Assembly (NCBI RefSeq): GCF_012276985.1
Contig: NZ_JAAXMM010000003.1
Coordinates: 62,001-126,000 of the forward strand
Length of the DNA stretch: 64,000 bases
Reading direction: 5' to 3'
Source of the DNA: Agrobacterium sp. a22-2
GTDB lineage: Bacteria > Pseudomonadota > Alphaproteobacteria > Rhizobiales > Rhizobiaceae
Shown here: positions 55,430 to 64,000 of the stretch, in pieces
Position numbering within the stretch: the stretch's first letter is position 1
Layout of the letters: each line of letters begins with the position of its first letter
The notes under the pieces: generated by a model
Told to the model about the DNA's origin: nothing
The model's database searches: none
What the model saw: the letters and a program-made list of their open reading frames with translations, nothing else
Position numbers and translations under genes: made by a program

Positions 55430-56131
55430 ATGACCGTCCCCTCCAAGACCTGGATCGCCGACCTTCCAGAGGATCGCCTGATTGCAGAATTCTCCGTCTG
55501 GTCTGCCGACCTCGTGCGCCTGGCCGACGATCTCGCCCGCGTCGATCCCTATGTGGATGTCTTGCATATCGATGTCGCCGACGGCCACTTCGCGCCGGCC
55601 ATGCTGTTCTTTCCCGATCTCGTCGCGGGCGTGCGAAAGATTTCCGCGCGCCCGATCCATGTCCATCTGATGGTGGCCGACAGCATCCTGCTGTCGCAGA
55701 TCGAGCAATTCGCCGATGCCGGCAGTGACCTGATCAGCATCCATGTCGAAAACGAAGCGGTCGCAGAACCCGCTCTCGACCTGATCGAGTACCGCCGCGT
55801 CGCCGCCGGCATGGTTCTCCGGGTGGAAACGCCGGTCGAGACGATCCGCAAATACGCAGCCCGCCTCGATTTCGTGACGCTGCTGGGTACGGCAATCGGG
55901 GTCAAAGGGCAGGGGCTGAACGAAAAGGCCGGCGAGCGTCTGCAGCAGGCGGCGCAAATCATTACCGATTGCGGTGCCGCGCATCGCATCGTCCTTGCCG
56001 CCGATGGTGGCATCCGCGAGCATACCGTGCCGCTGCTTCGCCAGGCCGGCGCGCAGACCGTCGTACTCGGTTCGCTTGCCTTCAACGCGCCATCGCTTGC
56101 TGAGCGCATGGCGTGGCTGCACGCACTCTAG
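55430..56131 (+). CDS. Ribulose-phosphate 3-epimerase-like protein
   Basis: 233 residues. The Rpe motifs are recognisable and complete: LHIDVADGHFAPAM (metal His/Asp and acid Asp), HVHLMVADS (metal His), ENEAVAEP and VLAADGGI (second catalytic Asp). The first block has VADGHF where Rpe has VMDGHF, and the protein has an N-terminal extension, so a different ketose phosphate (for example allulose 6-phosphate, as for AlsE) is plausible. The upstream AAGGAG lies in the end of the hydrolase gene. Confidence 0.87.
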   Translation: MTVPSKTWIADLPEDRLIAEFSVWSADLVRLADDLARVDPYVDVLHIDVADGHFAPAMLFFPDLVAGVRKISARPIHVHLMVADSILLSQIEQFADAGSDLISIHVENEAVAEPALDLIEYRRVAAGMVLRVETPVETIRKYAARLDFVTLLGTAIGVKGQGLNEKAGERLQQAAQIITDCGAAHRIVLAADGGIREHTVPLLRQAGAQTVVLGSLAFNAPSLAERMAWLHAL

Positions 56132-56146
56132 CCGGCAGGTCGCGGG

Positions 56147-57127
56147 ATGCAGCAGGTCGCCATCGGCATTGATCTGGGAGGGACGCAGGTTCGTGCGGCC
56201 CTGGTCGGCGAGCAGGGCACAATCTTTGCCCAGGCCGAGGATCGGACCGATGCGGCGGCTGGCCCGGAGCGCGTTCTGCGTCAAATTCTCGATCTCGCCG
56301 AACAGGTCCTGGCGGCAGGACAGCCCTTGTCGGTGGTGGGCGTGGGGGTGTCGACGCCCGGTCCGGTCGATACGATCGCCGGTATCGCAAGCGACGTGCC
56401 GACGCTGGCCGGCTTTGCCGGCTTTCCGCTGAAGGCGGAACTGCAGAAGCGCTTCGCCTATCCTGTCAGCCTGGAAAATGACGGTATTGCCGCGGCCATC
56501 GGCGAATGGCAGTTCGGAGCCGGCAAAGGGCGCGGCAACCTGATCTATGTGACCGTCAGCACCGGCATTGGTGGCGGCATTATCTCGGACGGTCGCGTCG
56601 TACGCGGCCGCAAGGGCATGGCAGGCCATATCGGCCATATGTCCGTCATGCCGAACGGCGAACTCTGCCCCTGCGGCAACCGGGGATGCTTTGAGGCCTA
56701 CGGATCGGGAACTGCCTTTGCGCTGCGGGCCCGCAGGCGGGCACTGGCCTGCACGGAAACCACACTCGGAAAGAAGGGCGGAGAGATTCACAGTCGCGAC
56801 GTCTTTGCCGCTGCCAGAAACGGCGATGGGCTCGCCAATACACTGATTGACGAGGAGGCCGAAATCCTCGGCCGTGGTTTCACCAGCCTCATCCAGATCT
56901 TCAGCCCGGATATCGTCGTGATGGGCGGCGGGCTTTCCCACGAGTTCGAGCGGTTGCAGCCCGGCATCCAGGACTATATCGCCCGATGGGCCATGCCGGC
57001 TTTCAACGATGTGCACGTCGTCCGGGCGGCACTCGGCCAGAATTCAGGCCTGGTGGGTGCGGCAGCCCTGGCCTTTCTTGCCGAACGGCCACCCCAGGAC
57101 CAGCCGGGATTCTTCACGACCTTCTGA
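56147..57127 (+). CDS. ROK-family sugar kinase
   Basis: 326 residues. ATP motif GIDLGGTQVRAAL at the N-terminus, catalytic END (SLENDGIAAAIGEW) near 115, STGIGGGII, and the ROK zinc site GHIGHM followed by CPCGNRGCFEAYGSG. Glucokinase, allokinase or N-acetylmannosamine kinase activities are found in the family. As the last gene of the operon it may phosphorylate the free hexose released by the upstream enzymes. Confidence 0.92.
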   Translation: MQQVAIGIDLGGTQVRAALVGEQGTIFAQAEDRTDAAAGPERVLRQILDLAEQVLAAGQPLSVVGVGVSTPGPVDTIAGIASDVPTLAGFAGFPLKAELQKRFAYPVSLENDGIAAAIGEWQFGAGKGRGNLIYVTVSTGIGGGIISDGRVVRGRKGMAGHIGHMSVMPNGELCPCGNRGCFEAYGSGTAFALRARRRALACTETTLGKKGGEIHSRDVFAAARNGDGLANTLIDEEAEILGRGFTSLIQIFSPDIVVMGGGLSHEFERLQPGIQDYIARWAMPAFNDVHVVRAALGQNSGLVGAAALAFLAERPPQDQPGFFTTF

Positions 57128-57257
57128 TATCGGGAACGTTGAAGGTCATGCGGGGCTTGTCGCACATTTCCGAGCCTAGGCTCAGGCCTTATTGATGAAG
57201 CTCCTCCCAATTTTGCGTCATAATACCAGCCTAGACATATTCCGAAGCTCTCTGGTC

Positions 57258-58184
57258 TCAGGGGTTTGGCGTGACAGGCGGCAGCTGGCATTCGCTTGAA
57301 AACAGTCGCGTGCTGATAAAATCGACGAACACTCGGACTTTGGGGGAAAGGTGTCGGCTCGATGGCCAGATCAGGTTGAACTGGCCGGGGGCATCGAGGT
57401 GATCGACCAGCAGCGGCACGAGTTCGCCTGTTTTCAGCGAGGCCGCAGCCAGAAAATCGGGCATGCAGCCGATGCCGAGCCCGCGCAGCACGGCGCCGCG
57501 CAAGGCCTCCATATTATTGCAGGTCAGGATATGGCGGACCCTGACCTCCTTCTCTCCCGCCGGAAGAATGAGCGGCCAATCCTGAACTTTCCCGCTGTTG
57601 GGGTAGCGAAAACCGATCCCGATATGGTCACCGCATAGATCACGTGGGCATTTCGGCGTGCCCTGCCGCTCCAGATAGGCGGGAGACGCGCAGAGGAGCA
57701 GCTGGAACGGACGAAGTGCACGGACCATGATGCGGCTGTCCGGCAATTGCCCGCTGCGAATCGCGACATCGACACCTTCCTCGATGAGGTCGACGATGCG
57801 GTCGGTGAAATCGAGATCGAGTTCGATCTCTGGGTAAAGCGACAGGAACTCGGCAAGCACCGGCAGCAGTAGGTGGTAGGCGACGATGGGTGCGCTCACT
57901 CTGACGCGCCCGCGCGGCGTCTCCCGTGTCATCAATAGCGTCTCTTGGGCGTCGTCAAGATCATCGAGGATGTGGCGGCATCGTTCGTGAAATGTGCGAC
58001 CTTCCTCCGTCAGGCGCAGGCTGCGGGTCGAGCGCTGGAAGAGCCGCACGCCCAACTGGCTTTCGAGACGTGTGACGGCCTTGCCGACGGCAGACGGCGA
58101 CAGGCCGAGCACACGTCCGGCGGCGACGAAGCTTCCGAGGTCGGCCGTGCGCACGAAGGCCGTCAGGCCGGTCAGGCGGTCCAT
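57258..58184 (-). CDS. LysR-family transcriptional regulator
   Basis: 308 residues. Winged helix at the N-terminus (MDRLTGLTAFVRTADLGSFVAAGRVLGLSPSAVGKAVTRLE), then an effector domain with ELDLDFTDRIVDLIEEGVDVAIRSG, the CrgA/DmlR-type wording. It is divergent to an MFS exporter gene 147 bases away, the classical arrangement of a local regulator and its efflux pump. It converges on the ROK kinase gene. Confidence 0.92.
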   Translation of the reverse strand: MDRLTGLTAFVRTADLGSFVAAGRVLGLSPSAVGKAVTRLESQLGVRLFQRSTRSLRLTEEGRTFHERCRHILDDLDDAQETLLMTRETPRGRVRVSAPIVAYHLLLPVLAEFLSLYPEIELDLDFTDRIVDLIEEGVDVAIRSGQLPDSRIMVRALRPFQLLLCASPAYLERQGTPKCPRDLCGDHIGIGFRYPNSGKVQDWPLILPAGEKEVRVRHILTCNNMEALRGAVLRGLGIGCMPDFLAAASLKTGELVPLLVDHLDAPGQFNLIWPSSRHLSPKVRVFVDFISTRLFSSECQLPPVTPNP

Positions 58185-58331
58185 GTCACTCGTTCCATTT
58201 CCATCCTATTCGAGCGTTTTGTTCCGTTATGATTGGAACCTTGACGACATTTTCGAATATTCAAGCACAGATAGACTGGTCTGGAAATAGGCCGCGCTCT
58301 GCCGCGGCATCCTCCAGCTTCAGGAACGTTT

Positions 58332-59864
58332 ATGTCCTCCCATTCGAAAACTTCAAACGGAACCCCGAAATGGCTGCCGTTGCTGGCGGTATGTCTCGCC
58401 GCCGCCGCCATGCCGCTGACCTTTACCGGAACGGCGGTGGCACTGCCCTCCATCGGCCGGGCGCTTGGTGGTAGCCCTGTGGCCATCGCCTGGGTGACCA
58501 ACGCATTCATGCTGACCTTCGGCTCGACCTTGATGGTGGCGGGTGCGCTGGCCGATAGCTATGGCCGCAAGCGGATCTTCCTGATCGGGGTTGGATCGTT
58601 TGCCGTCTTCTCACTGGCGCTCGTCTTTGCGCCGGATATTCTCGTGTTCGACCTGTTGCGCGCGGCCCAGGGGCTTGCGGCCGCCGCGGCCTTTTCCAGC
58701 GGCATGGCGGCCTTGGCGCAGGAGTTCGACGGCCCGGCGCGCCTTCGTGCCTTCAGCATCGTCGGCACCAGTTTCGGCGTCGGCCTGTCGCTCGGCCCGG
58801 TCGCATCGGGCCTGATGATCGAAGCTTTTGGCTGGCGCAGCGTCTTCCTGGCGGTGGTGGTCTTCGCCTTTCTCGCCTTTGCTCTCGGTTGGCGCGTGCT
58901 GAAGGAAAGCCGGGATCCGGCCTCCCGTGGGCTCGACTGGAGTGGTGCGCTCACCTTCACCGCGGCGCTCGGTCTCTTCACCTACGGCATCCTGCTGGCC
59001 CCGGAGCGTGGATGGGGCGACGGCAGGGTCGTCGGCTTGCTGTCCGGTGCGGCCCTGTTCCTCATCCTCTTCGTGGCGATCGAACGCCGAGTTCCCCGAC
59101 CGATGCTCGATCTGTCCCTGTTTGCCTATCCGCGCTTTGTCGGCGTTCAGTTGCTGGCGGCGGCCCCCGCCTATGGCTTCGTCGTCTTGCTGATCCTGCT
59201 GCCGGGACGCTTCATCGGCATCGAAGGCATGCGCGAGGTCGCGGCGGGGACGTTGATGATCGCACTGTCGGCGCCACTGCTGATCCTGCCCGTTGCTGCC
59301 GGATTGCTGACGCGCTGGTTCCGCCCCGCTACGATCTGCGGCACGGGCCTCCTGATCACAGCCGTCGGCCTGTTCTGGCTGGCGCAAATCCCGGTTGGCG
59401 CTTCCATCTGGATGACTGCCCTGCCTATGCTGGCGATCGGGACCGGCATCAGTCTGCCCTGGGGGCTCATGGATGGGCTGGCGGTCAGCGTTGTGCCGAA
59501 GGAGCGTGCCGGTATGGCGACCGGCATCTTCAGCACCACGCGGGTGGCGGGCGAGGGCGTCGCACTTGCGGTCGTCAGCGCGATACTGTCCTTGCTGGTC
59601 GCGGGCAGAATGGGCGGGCACGCTGCGCCCGGCGACATCGCCACCGCTGCCCAGAGGCTCGCCGCCGGAGATGTCGGCATGGCCCAGATCGCCATGCCGG
59701 GGGCGGAGCAGGCCGCGCTGGTGTCGCTCTATTCGGATGCTTTCAGCGAACTTCTGCTACTGCTGACGGCCATCACCCTTCTCACGGCGCTCGTGGTATT
59801 CATGTTTCTGAGGACAGATGCGCACGACGTGTCCGGTAGGGAAGCCGAAGGAGCGACGTCATAG
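58332..59864 (+). CDS. MFS transporter, DHA2 (14-helix) type
   Basis: 510 residues with about 14 hydrophobic helices. Motif A is GALADSYGRKRIF and motif C-like glycines are in GTSFGVGLSLGPVASGLMIEAFGWRS, the drug:H+ antiporter pattern. A cytoplasmic loop (DPASRGLDWSGAL) splits the halves. It probably exports a toxic or signalling compound. AGGA precedes the ATG. It is controlled by the divergent LysR protein, by inference from position. Confidence 0.92.
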   Translation: MSSHSKTSNGTPKWLPLLAVCLAAAAMPLTFTGTAVALPSIGRALGGSPVAIAWVTNAFMLTFGSTLMVAGALADSYGRKRIFLIGVGSFAVFSLALVFAPDILVFDLLRAAQGLAAAAAFSSGMAALAQEFDGPARLRAFSIVGTSFGVGLSLGPVASGLMIEAFGWRSVFLAVVVFAFLAFALGWRVLKESRDPASRGLDWSGALTFTAALGLFTYGILLAPERGWGDGRVVGLLSGAALFLILFVAIERRVPRPMLDLSLFAYPRFVGVQLLAAAPAYGFVVLLILLPGRFIGIEGMREVAAGTLMIALSAPLLILPVAAGLLTRWFRPATICGTGLLITAVGLFWLAQIPVGASIWMTALPMLAIGTGISLPWGLMDGLAVSVVPKERAGMATGIFSTTRVAGEGVALAVVSAILSLLVAGRMGGHAAPGDIATAAQRLAAGDVGMAQIAMPGAEQAALVSLYSDAFSELLLLLTAITLLTALVVFMFLRTDAHDVSGREAEGATS

Positions 59865-60118
59865 GTGCCATCGCTGTGCCCCATTCAAGGCAGCGATATT
59901 TCAAGCGGTCGGATCGCCACAAATGGATTGATCCTTTGCAGATGGAATTCGCACCTTGTGCTCATTCACGATTGAGTTGAGCTCAGGTGGCGATCCGTCC
60001 GGCCGTTTGGTTTCGATTTTGGATTGTGATGTCGTTTGTTTCGAGAATGCGGACGAGACAAACCCGATGGGGGAACTTGCCGGACAACCGAATTTGGTCC
60101 AGCGTCCCCACACCAAAC

Positions 60119-60904
60119 TCACGACATGATCAATCCTCCGTCAACGTTGATGGTCTGTCCTGTGATATAGGCTGCATCCTGTGAGGCAAGGAAAGCGACA
60201 AGGGCGCCAACTTCGGCCGGTGTGCCGGCGCGGCCCATCGGGATGCCTTCGACCCATTCGGCCATCAGTTCACCGGGGCCGTAGTCGCCCAGCATTTCAC
60301 CCCAGACGCGGTCGTTGTAATCCCACATTTCGGTGTGGATGATGCCGGGGCAGATGGCGTTGACGGTGATGCCTTCGCGGGCCAGTTCCTTGGCGAGGCT
60401 CTGGGTCAGGCCCACCACGCCGAACTTGGAGGCGGCGTAATGCGGCGTGTAGATGAAACCTTGCCGTGCCTGGCCGGAGGCGGTGTTGATCAGGCGTCCT
60501 TTCGTGCCGCTGGCGCGAAAGCGGCGGATAGCCTCCTGGCAGCAGAGAAACACCCCCTTGGTGTTGACGTCGAGGTTGAGATCCCACTCCCGTTCCGTCA
60601 GGTTTTCGACCTTGGCAATGGTGATGACGCCGGCATTCTGGACGGATACCGAGAGAGGCCCCAGTTTGCCTTCGGCTCCGGCATAAGCATCCTGCACGGC
60701 TTGAGCATCGGTGACGTCCAGAACGAAGCCGACCACCTCGGTGCCGGTTTCTTCAGCAAGTGCCGCCGCGACCTCGGGCGTATCCTTGTCGATCGCCGCG
60801 ATCGCCACCTTGGCGCCTTCCTCGGCGAAACGCCTGGCAATTCCGTGGCCGATCCCCTTGTTGCCGCCCGTGACGAAAACGGACTGATCTGCAAAACGTC
60901 TCAT
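60119..60904 (-). CDS. Short-chain dehydrogenase/reductase, probably polyol dehydrogenase
   Basis: 261 residues with the SDR elements in order: VTGGNKGIGHGIA (cofactor), NAGVI, the catalytic Ser in INTASGQ, YAASK (Tyr/Lys) and GQTINVDGG at the end. GGGGAGTAAGG precedes the ATG. It follows a SorC regulator and FGGY kinase, so oxidation of a sugar alcohol to a ketose is likely. The 254 bases to the MFS stop show no gene. Confidence 0.9.
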   Translation of the reverse strand: MRRFADQSVFVTGGNKGIGHGIARRFAEEGAKVAIAAIDKDTPEVAAALAEETGTEVVGFVLDVTDAQAVQDAYAGAEGKLGPLSVSVQNAGVITIAKVENLTEREWDLNLDVNTKGVFLCCQEAIRRFRASGTKGRLINTASGQARQGFIYTPHYAASKFGVVGLTQSLAKELAREGITVNAICPGIIHTEMWDYNDRVWGEMLGDYGPGELMAEWVEGIPMGRAGTPAEVGALVAFLASQDAAYITGQTINVDGGLIMS

Positions 60905-60956
60905 GGTACCTTACTCCCCATTGCGCAGCAGATCGGCCGGTCCGTCTCGGGTGAGA

Positions 60957-61907
60957 TCAGGCCGTCAGTCTGGCTGCTGTGAACTTGTCTGTGACGAAGA
61001 CATCGATGACGCCCAGTTTCAGGGCGCCGGCGATCGCCTGCGTCTTTGATTCTCCGCCGGCCAGCGCCATGACGCGGTCGGCCTTCTTGAGGTCTTCGAG
61101 GGTTATGCCGATGACCCGCTCGTTGAGCGGTGTCTCGACCGGCCTGCCATCCTTGTCGTAGAAGCGGAACGATATTTCGCCGACCGCACCCGCCTCGTTC
61201 AGCATCGCCATCTCCTGGCGGGAAAAGACATTGCCGGAGCGGGCCAGCAGTTCCGATGGCTCCACCGCGCCGATGCCGATGATGGCGAGACTCAACCGGC
61301 CAAACAGGTCCATCGTGCCGCGCACGACCGGGTCGGCCAACATCACCAGTTTCGCCTCACGCGACGAGGTGATGCCCTGCACGAGCAGCAGCCGCGGTTC
61401 CCCTCCGGTCAGTTTGGCGAGACGCGCGGTCAGTTGCGTGGCGTGGGTCTGAACGGAAGCCTCGCCCATGCCACCCAGGATTTGCACGATGTATTTGGCC
61501 TTGCCGGTCTTGAGGGGATGAATGTTGTCGACCATCCGCAGGATCGTCTGGCTCCAGCTTGAAACACCGATGATCTCGTCCTGCTGAAGCGTGACCTCAA
61601 GGAAATGCGCCGCGGCCTCTCCGATGCGCGCCATGATGGCGCCGTCGCGGTCCTCGGAACAGTCGATGACGATCGCTTCCGTCAAGGCGTAACGCTCACG
61701 CAGGGCGGTTTCCAGATCGGCGAAGGTGCCCGGCGGCGGGATGACCGTGGTCCGGACGATGCCTTCCACCTCCGCACGCTTCAGCATGCGCGACACCGTC
61801 GCCTGGGACATGTGCATGGTGACGGCGATCTCTGCCTGGCGCTTGCCTTCGACATGATACATCTGTGCAATGCGGGCAATCAGTCGAAGCTCGTTGAGGC
61901 GTCCCAT
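60957..61907 (-). CDS. SorC-family transcriptional regulator (sugar-binding domain)
   Basis: 316 residues from ATG 61907 with a GGAGGG site. The N-terminal helix-turn-helix (KRQAEIAVTMHMSQATVSRMLKRAEVEGIV) and the large sugar-phosphate-binding domain (DEIIGVSSWSQTI, LGGMGEASVQTHATQLTARLA, LAIIGIGAVEPSELLARSG, DRVMALAGGESKTQAIAGAL) are complete. Such regulators (EryD, SorC) respond to sugar phosphates. The kinase ends 22 bases upstream and the dehydrogenase follows, so it is inside its own operon. Confidence 0.92.
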   Translation of the reverse strand: MGRLNELRLIARIAQMYHVEGKRQAEIAVTMHMSQATVSRMLKRAEVEGIVRTTVIPPPGTFADLETALRERYALTEAIVIDCSEDRDGAIMARIGEAAAHFLEVTLQQDEIIGVSSWSQTILRMVDNIHPLKTGKAKYIVQILGGMGEASVQTHATQLTARLAKLTGGEPRLLLVQGITSSREAKLVMLADPVVRGTMDLFGRLSLAIIGIGAVEPSELLARSGNVFSRQEMAMLNEAGAVGEISFRFYDKDGRPVETPLNERVIGITLEDLKKADRVMALAGGESKTQAIAGALKLGVIDVFVTDKFTAARLTA

Positions 61908-61929
61908 GGTCCCTCCAGGGTGTGAATTT

Positions 61930-63399
61930 TTATTCACCCATAGTTGAAGTCGTGGGAACGGTCGAGCGGAAGATTGCGTCCTGCCAGACCTGAAGACGCT
62001 CGCCGGCATCGTTCGGCCGCGGCGCAAGCGCGGTCCTGGCGCGGGGCAGTGCGGAGATCACTGCAAGGTCGGACCAGATTCCAAGCGACAGGCCGGCGAG
62101 ATAGGCAGCGCCCAGGGCGGACGCCTCCGGCGCATCGCACTGGAAGAGTTCGTGACCCAGCGTATCCGCCACGCATTGCATGAGGAAGGTATTCTGGCTC
62201 GGTCCGCCGTCGGCATAAAGACGGCCAAGCGGTGTGGGAGACTGCGCCGACATCGCCTTGAAGACATCATGGACCTGGAAGGCCATGGAATCCGTGACCG
62301 CCCGGGCCATCTGGGCGCGTGTCGTGTTGAAGGTGATGCCGGAAAAAAGCGCCCGCGCATCGGCATGCCAATGGGGTGCGCCCAGGCCGACAAAGGCCGG
62401 CACGAAGCCTGGCCCCGAAGGTGCGGCGGTCGCCGCCAGGTCCACCAGCGCCTGGACATCCGGGAGGCCCAAGATCTCGACCATCCAGGGCAAGGCCGCT
62501 GCCGAAACGAGGATATTGCCCTCGAATGCATAGGTCGGCTTGCCGTCGATCGACCAGGCGATCGTCGTCGTGATGCCGAGTTCAGGCGCAATGAAGCGGG
62601 GCAGGGTCGTCATGATGGAAGAGCCCGTGCCGAATGTTACTTTTCCGTCACCCGGATTGAAGGCGCCATGGCCGAACAGGGCGGCGTGACTGTCCCCGAT
62701 CGCCGCAGCGATCGGGATCCCATCGGCAAGTCCGGAAACGTTGCGCGTCTCCCCGAACAAGGCTGCGCTGTCGCGTACCTGCGGCAATGCCGCCTCTGGC
62801 ACGCCAAACAGGTCGCAGAGGTCGTCACTCCAGACCTGACGGGTGAGATCATAGAGTTGGCTACGGGCCGCGTTCGATGCGTCACAGGCATGTATGGCGC
62901 CATCCGTCAGGCAATGGATCAGCCAGGAATCGATCGTTCCGAGGCGAACAGGCCGGCCGGCGGGTGCGCGATCGAGCAGCCATTTCATCTTGGGGCCAGG
63001 GAACATCGGGTCGATCGGTAGGCCCGTCAAGGCCTGAACCGTAGCGGAATGACCGGCGGCATTCAGCTCGGCGCAGGCCGGGGCACTGCGGCGGCACTGC
63101 CAGCTGATGACCGGGCCAAGCGGTTTTCCCGTCTCGGCGTCCCAGATCGTCACGGATTCGCGCTGGTTCGAGATGGCTATTCCCAGGATCTCCACCGTCG
63201 GCCCGTTGGCAAGGCATGTGGAAATCGCCTCCTGCACGGACGCCCAGATGCGTTCCGGGCTCTGCTCGACCCAGCCCGGCTGCGGAAGGGAAAGCCCGAC
63301 GGGCGAGGCGCCGCGCGACAGGATCTCGCCCGTGGTCGCGACAAGCACCGCCTTCGAATTCGTGGTGCCCTGGTCAATGGCGAGGATCGCGGTGGTCAT
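61930..63399 (-). CDS. FGGY-family carbohydrate kinase (glycerol-kinase-like)
   Basis: 489 residues. The N-terminal ATP motif AIDQGTTNSKAVLV, FGGY signatures TFGTGSSIMTTLPR and the second signature GRLYADGGPSQNTFLMQCVADTLG, then EASALGAAYLAGL, give a complete kinase. The EQSPERIW and SNQRESVTIWD wording places it with glycerol/erythritol-type kinases. The SorC, SDR and transketolase neighbours suggest phosphorylation of a C4 or C5 polyol or ketose rather than glycerol. Confidence 0.92.
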   Translation of the reverse strand: MTTAILAIDQGTTNSKAVLVATTGEILSRGASPVGLSLPQPGWVEQSPERIWASVQEAISTCLANGPTVEILGIAISNQRESVTIWDAETGKPLGPVISWQCRRSAPACAELNAAGHSATVQALTGLPIDPMFPGPKMKWLLDRAPAGRPVRLGTIDSWLIHCLTDGAIHACDASNAARSQLYDLTRQVWSDDLCDLFGVPEAALPQVRDSAALFGETRNVSGLADGIPIAAAIGDSHAALFGHGAFNPGDGKVTFGTGSSIMTTLPRFIAPELGITTTIAWSIDGKPTYAFEGNILVSAAALPWMVEILGLPDVQALVDLAATAAPSGPGFVPAFVGLGAPHWHADARALFSGITFNTTRAQMARAVTDSMAFQVHDVFKAMSAQSPTPLGRLYADGGPSQNTFLMQCVADTLGHELFQCDAPEASALGAAYLAGLSLGIWSDLAVISALPRARTALAPRPNDAGERLQVWQDAIFRSTVPTTSTMGE

Positions 63400-63474
63400 G
63401 CTGGCTCCGGAAAAGTGGTGGGCGCGGCCGCCGCATGGATCGGTCGCGTCCCGTTGTTATCAGCGTGAACGATG

Positions 63475-64000
63475 TCAGTTGCGAGCGGTTTTTCGGGCAA
63501 TCAATGCCTTGGCCGCCGACGCAATGCCATCAGGCGACATGCCGAATTCGTCGAGAAGGGCTTCTGCCGATCCGGTCGGTGCGAATATGCCCGGCACGCC
63601 GAGGATCTTCATCGGCACGGGAGCCTCGGCCACGACGACTTCCGCGATCGCAGAGCCAAGGCCGCCGAAGATCGAGTGTTCCTCCGCGCTCAGAATGGCG
63701 CCGGTGTCAGCTGCTGCCGCGATGATGGCATCCACATCGATGGGGCGCACGGTCGCCATGTTCAAAACACGCACCTCGATGCCTTCTGCGGCCAGCAGGT
63801 CCGCCGCTTTCATCATGCGATGGGTCAAGGTGCCGTTGGCAATCAGCGTGAGGGCATCGCCGTCGCGCAGCAGATTGGCCTTGCCGAGTTCGAACCTGTG
63901 GCCGGGGGGGAGAAGATCCGGGACGCCGACACGGGAGAGGCGCAAAAAGACCGGTCCTTGATACTGTGCCGCCCATTCCACAGCGGCCGCCGTTTCGATC
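63475..64000 (-). CDS. Transketolase C-terminal part (cut by window edge)
   Basis: 175 residues of the C-terminal end are visible. The end of the pyrimidine-binding domain (AAAVEWAAQYQGPVFLRLSRVGVPDLLPP) is followed by the whole C-terminal domain (ANGTLTHRMMKAADLLAAEGIEVRVLNMATVRPID, HSIFGGLGSAIAEVV, FAPTGSAEALLDEFGMSPDGI). The wording is that of the separately encoded C-terminal subunit of split transketolases common in sugar-alcohol operons, but the N-terminal side is outside the window. It would feed the phosphorylated product of the FGGY kinase into central metabolism. Confidence 0.85.
   Translation of the reverse strand, partial: IETAAAVEWAAQYQGPVFLRLSRVGVPDLLPPGHRFELGKANLLRDGDALTLIANGTLTHRMMKAADLLAAEGIEVRVLNMATVRPIDVDAIIAAAADTGAILSAEEHSIFGGLGSAIAEVVVAEAPVPMKILGVPGIFAPTGSAEALLDEFGMSPDGIASAAKALIARKTARN

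Noticed and set aside
55352-57016. 554-codon minus-strand frame
   Set aside because: Antisense to the Rpe-like and ROK genes, both with intact motifs.
57168-57179. GAGCCTAGGCTC palindrome between the ROK and LysR genes
   Set aside because: It has no loop and no T-run. It could be chance or a weak bidirectional element, with no evidence for function.
59901-60122. 73-codon minus-strand frame between the MFS and SDR genes
   Set aside because: No ribosome site, no recognisable domain and mixed composition. Treated as non-coding.

Overview
This window reads as a high-GC alphaproteobacterial replicon, most likely Rhizobiaceae (Rhizobium, Agrobacterium, Ensifer or relatives). The gene order of the hydrogen-uptake cluster is the rhizobial hup/hyp/hox order. 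A repeat of the Rhizobium-specific intergenic mosaic element type lies at 3202-3306. The many small ABC/LysR/LacI/DeoR/SorC-controlled catabolic operons are typical of a soil or plant-associated accessory replicon. No rRNA, tRNA, CRISPR array or replication gene was recognised.

Layout. (1) 1-3.1 kb: a copper-handling operon on the minus strand (small exported protein, Tat-exported multicopper oxidase, CopA-like P-type ATPase cut by the window edge). (2) 3.1-3.6 kb: a RIME-like repeat and a decayed IS3-family left end. (3) 3.6-12.2 kb: a seven-gene minus-strand operon. It encodes an argininosuccinate-lyase-like enzyme, a polar amino-acid ABC transporter, an MmgE/PrpD protein, an imidase/allantoinase-type polysaccharide deacetylase and an agmatinase-like ureohydrolase. 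A divergent LysR gene and a perfect LysR-type box sit at its head. Together these look like a dedicated pathway for a guanidino or amino-dicarboxylate compound. (4) 12.2-14.8 kb: a GNAT acetyltransferase, a frameshifted IS21 istA relic, and a HipBA module with two spaced operators.

(5) 14.9-36.6 kb: a complete aerobic hydrogen-oxidation island, all on the minus strand. In transcription order it is hupU-hupV (H2-sensing regulatory hydrogenase), hupSLCDEF (membrane-bound enzyme, cytochrome b, protease, HupE, chaperone), hupGHIJK (small-subunit and cofactor assembly), hypABFCDE and hoxX (NiFe(CN)2CO cofactor assembly), then hoxA and hupT/hoxJ (response regulator and kinase). HupS carries the six-cysteine proximal-cluster signature of oxygen-tolerant group 1d enzymes. 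HupU lacks the two extra cysteines. Good sigma-54 -24/-12 elements lie upstream of hupS and, less expectedly, between hupF and hupG. A strong intrinsic terminator separates hupE from hupF. HupUV, HupT and HoxA would sense H2 and drive these promoters.

(6) 36.9-40.3 kb: a chemoreceptor and a divergent secreted SMP-30/gluconolactonase-like protein. (7) 40.4-57.1 kb: a large sugar- or cyclitol-utilisation locus. It holds a binding protein and two permeases, with the ATPase encoded about 8 kb away, plus LacI and DeoR regulators. It also holds two Gfo/Idh/MocA dehydrogenases each paired with a TIM-barrel isomerase/epimerase-fold protein, a class I aldolase, a PfkB kinase, an Rpe-like epimerase, two alpha/beta hydrolases and a ROK kinase. 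The set matches no complete pathway I know and is the best candidate here for an undescribed catabolic route. (8) 57.2-59.9 kb: a LysR regulator with a divergent DHA2-type MFS transporter. (9) 60.1-64 kb: a polyol-type operon (transketolase C-terminal part, FGGY kinase, SorC regulator, SDR dehydrogenase) running off the right edge.
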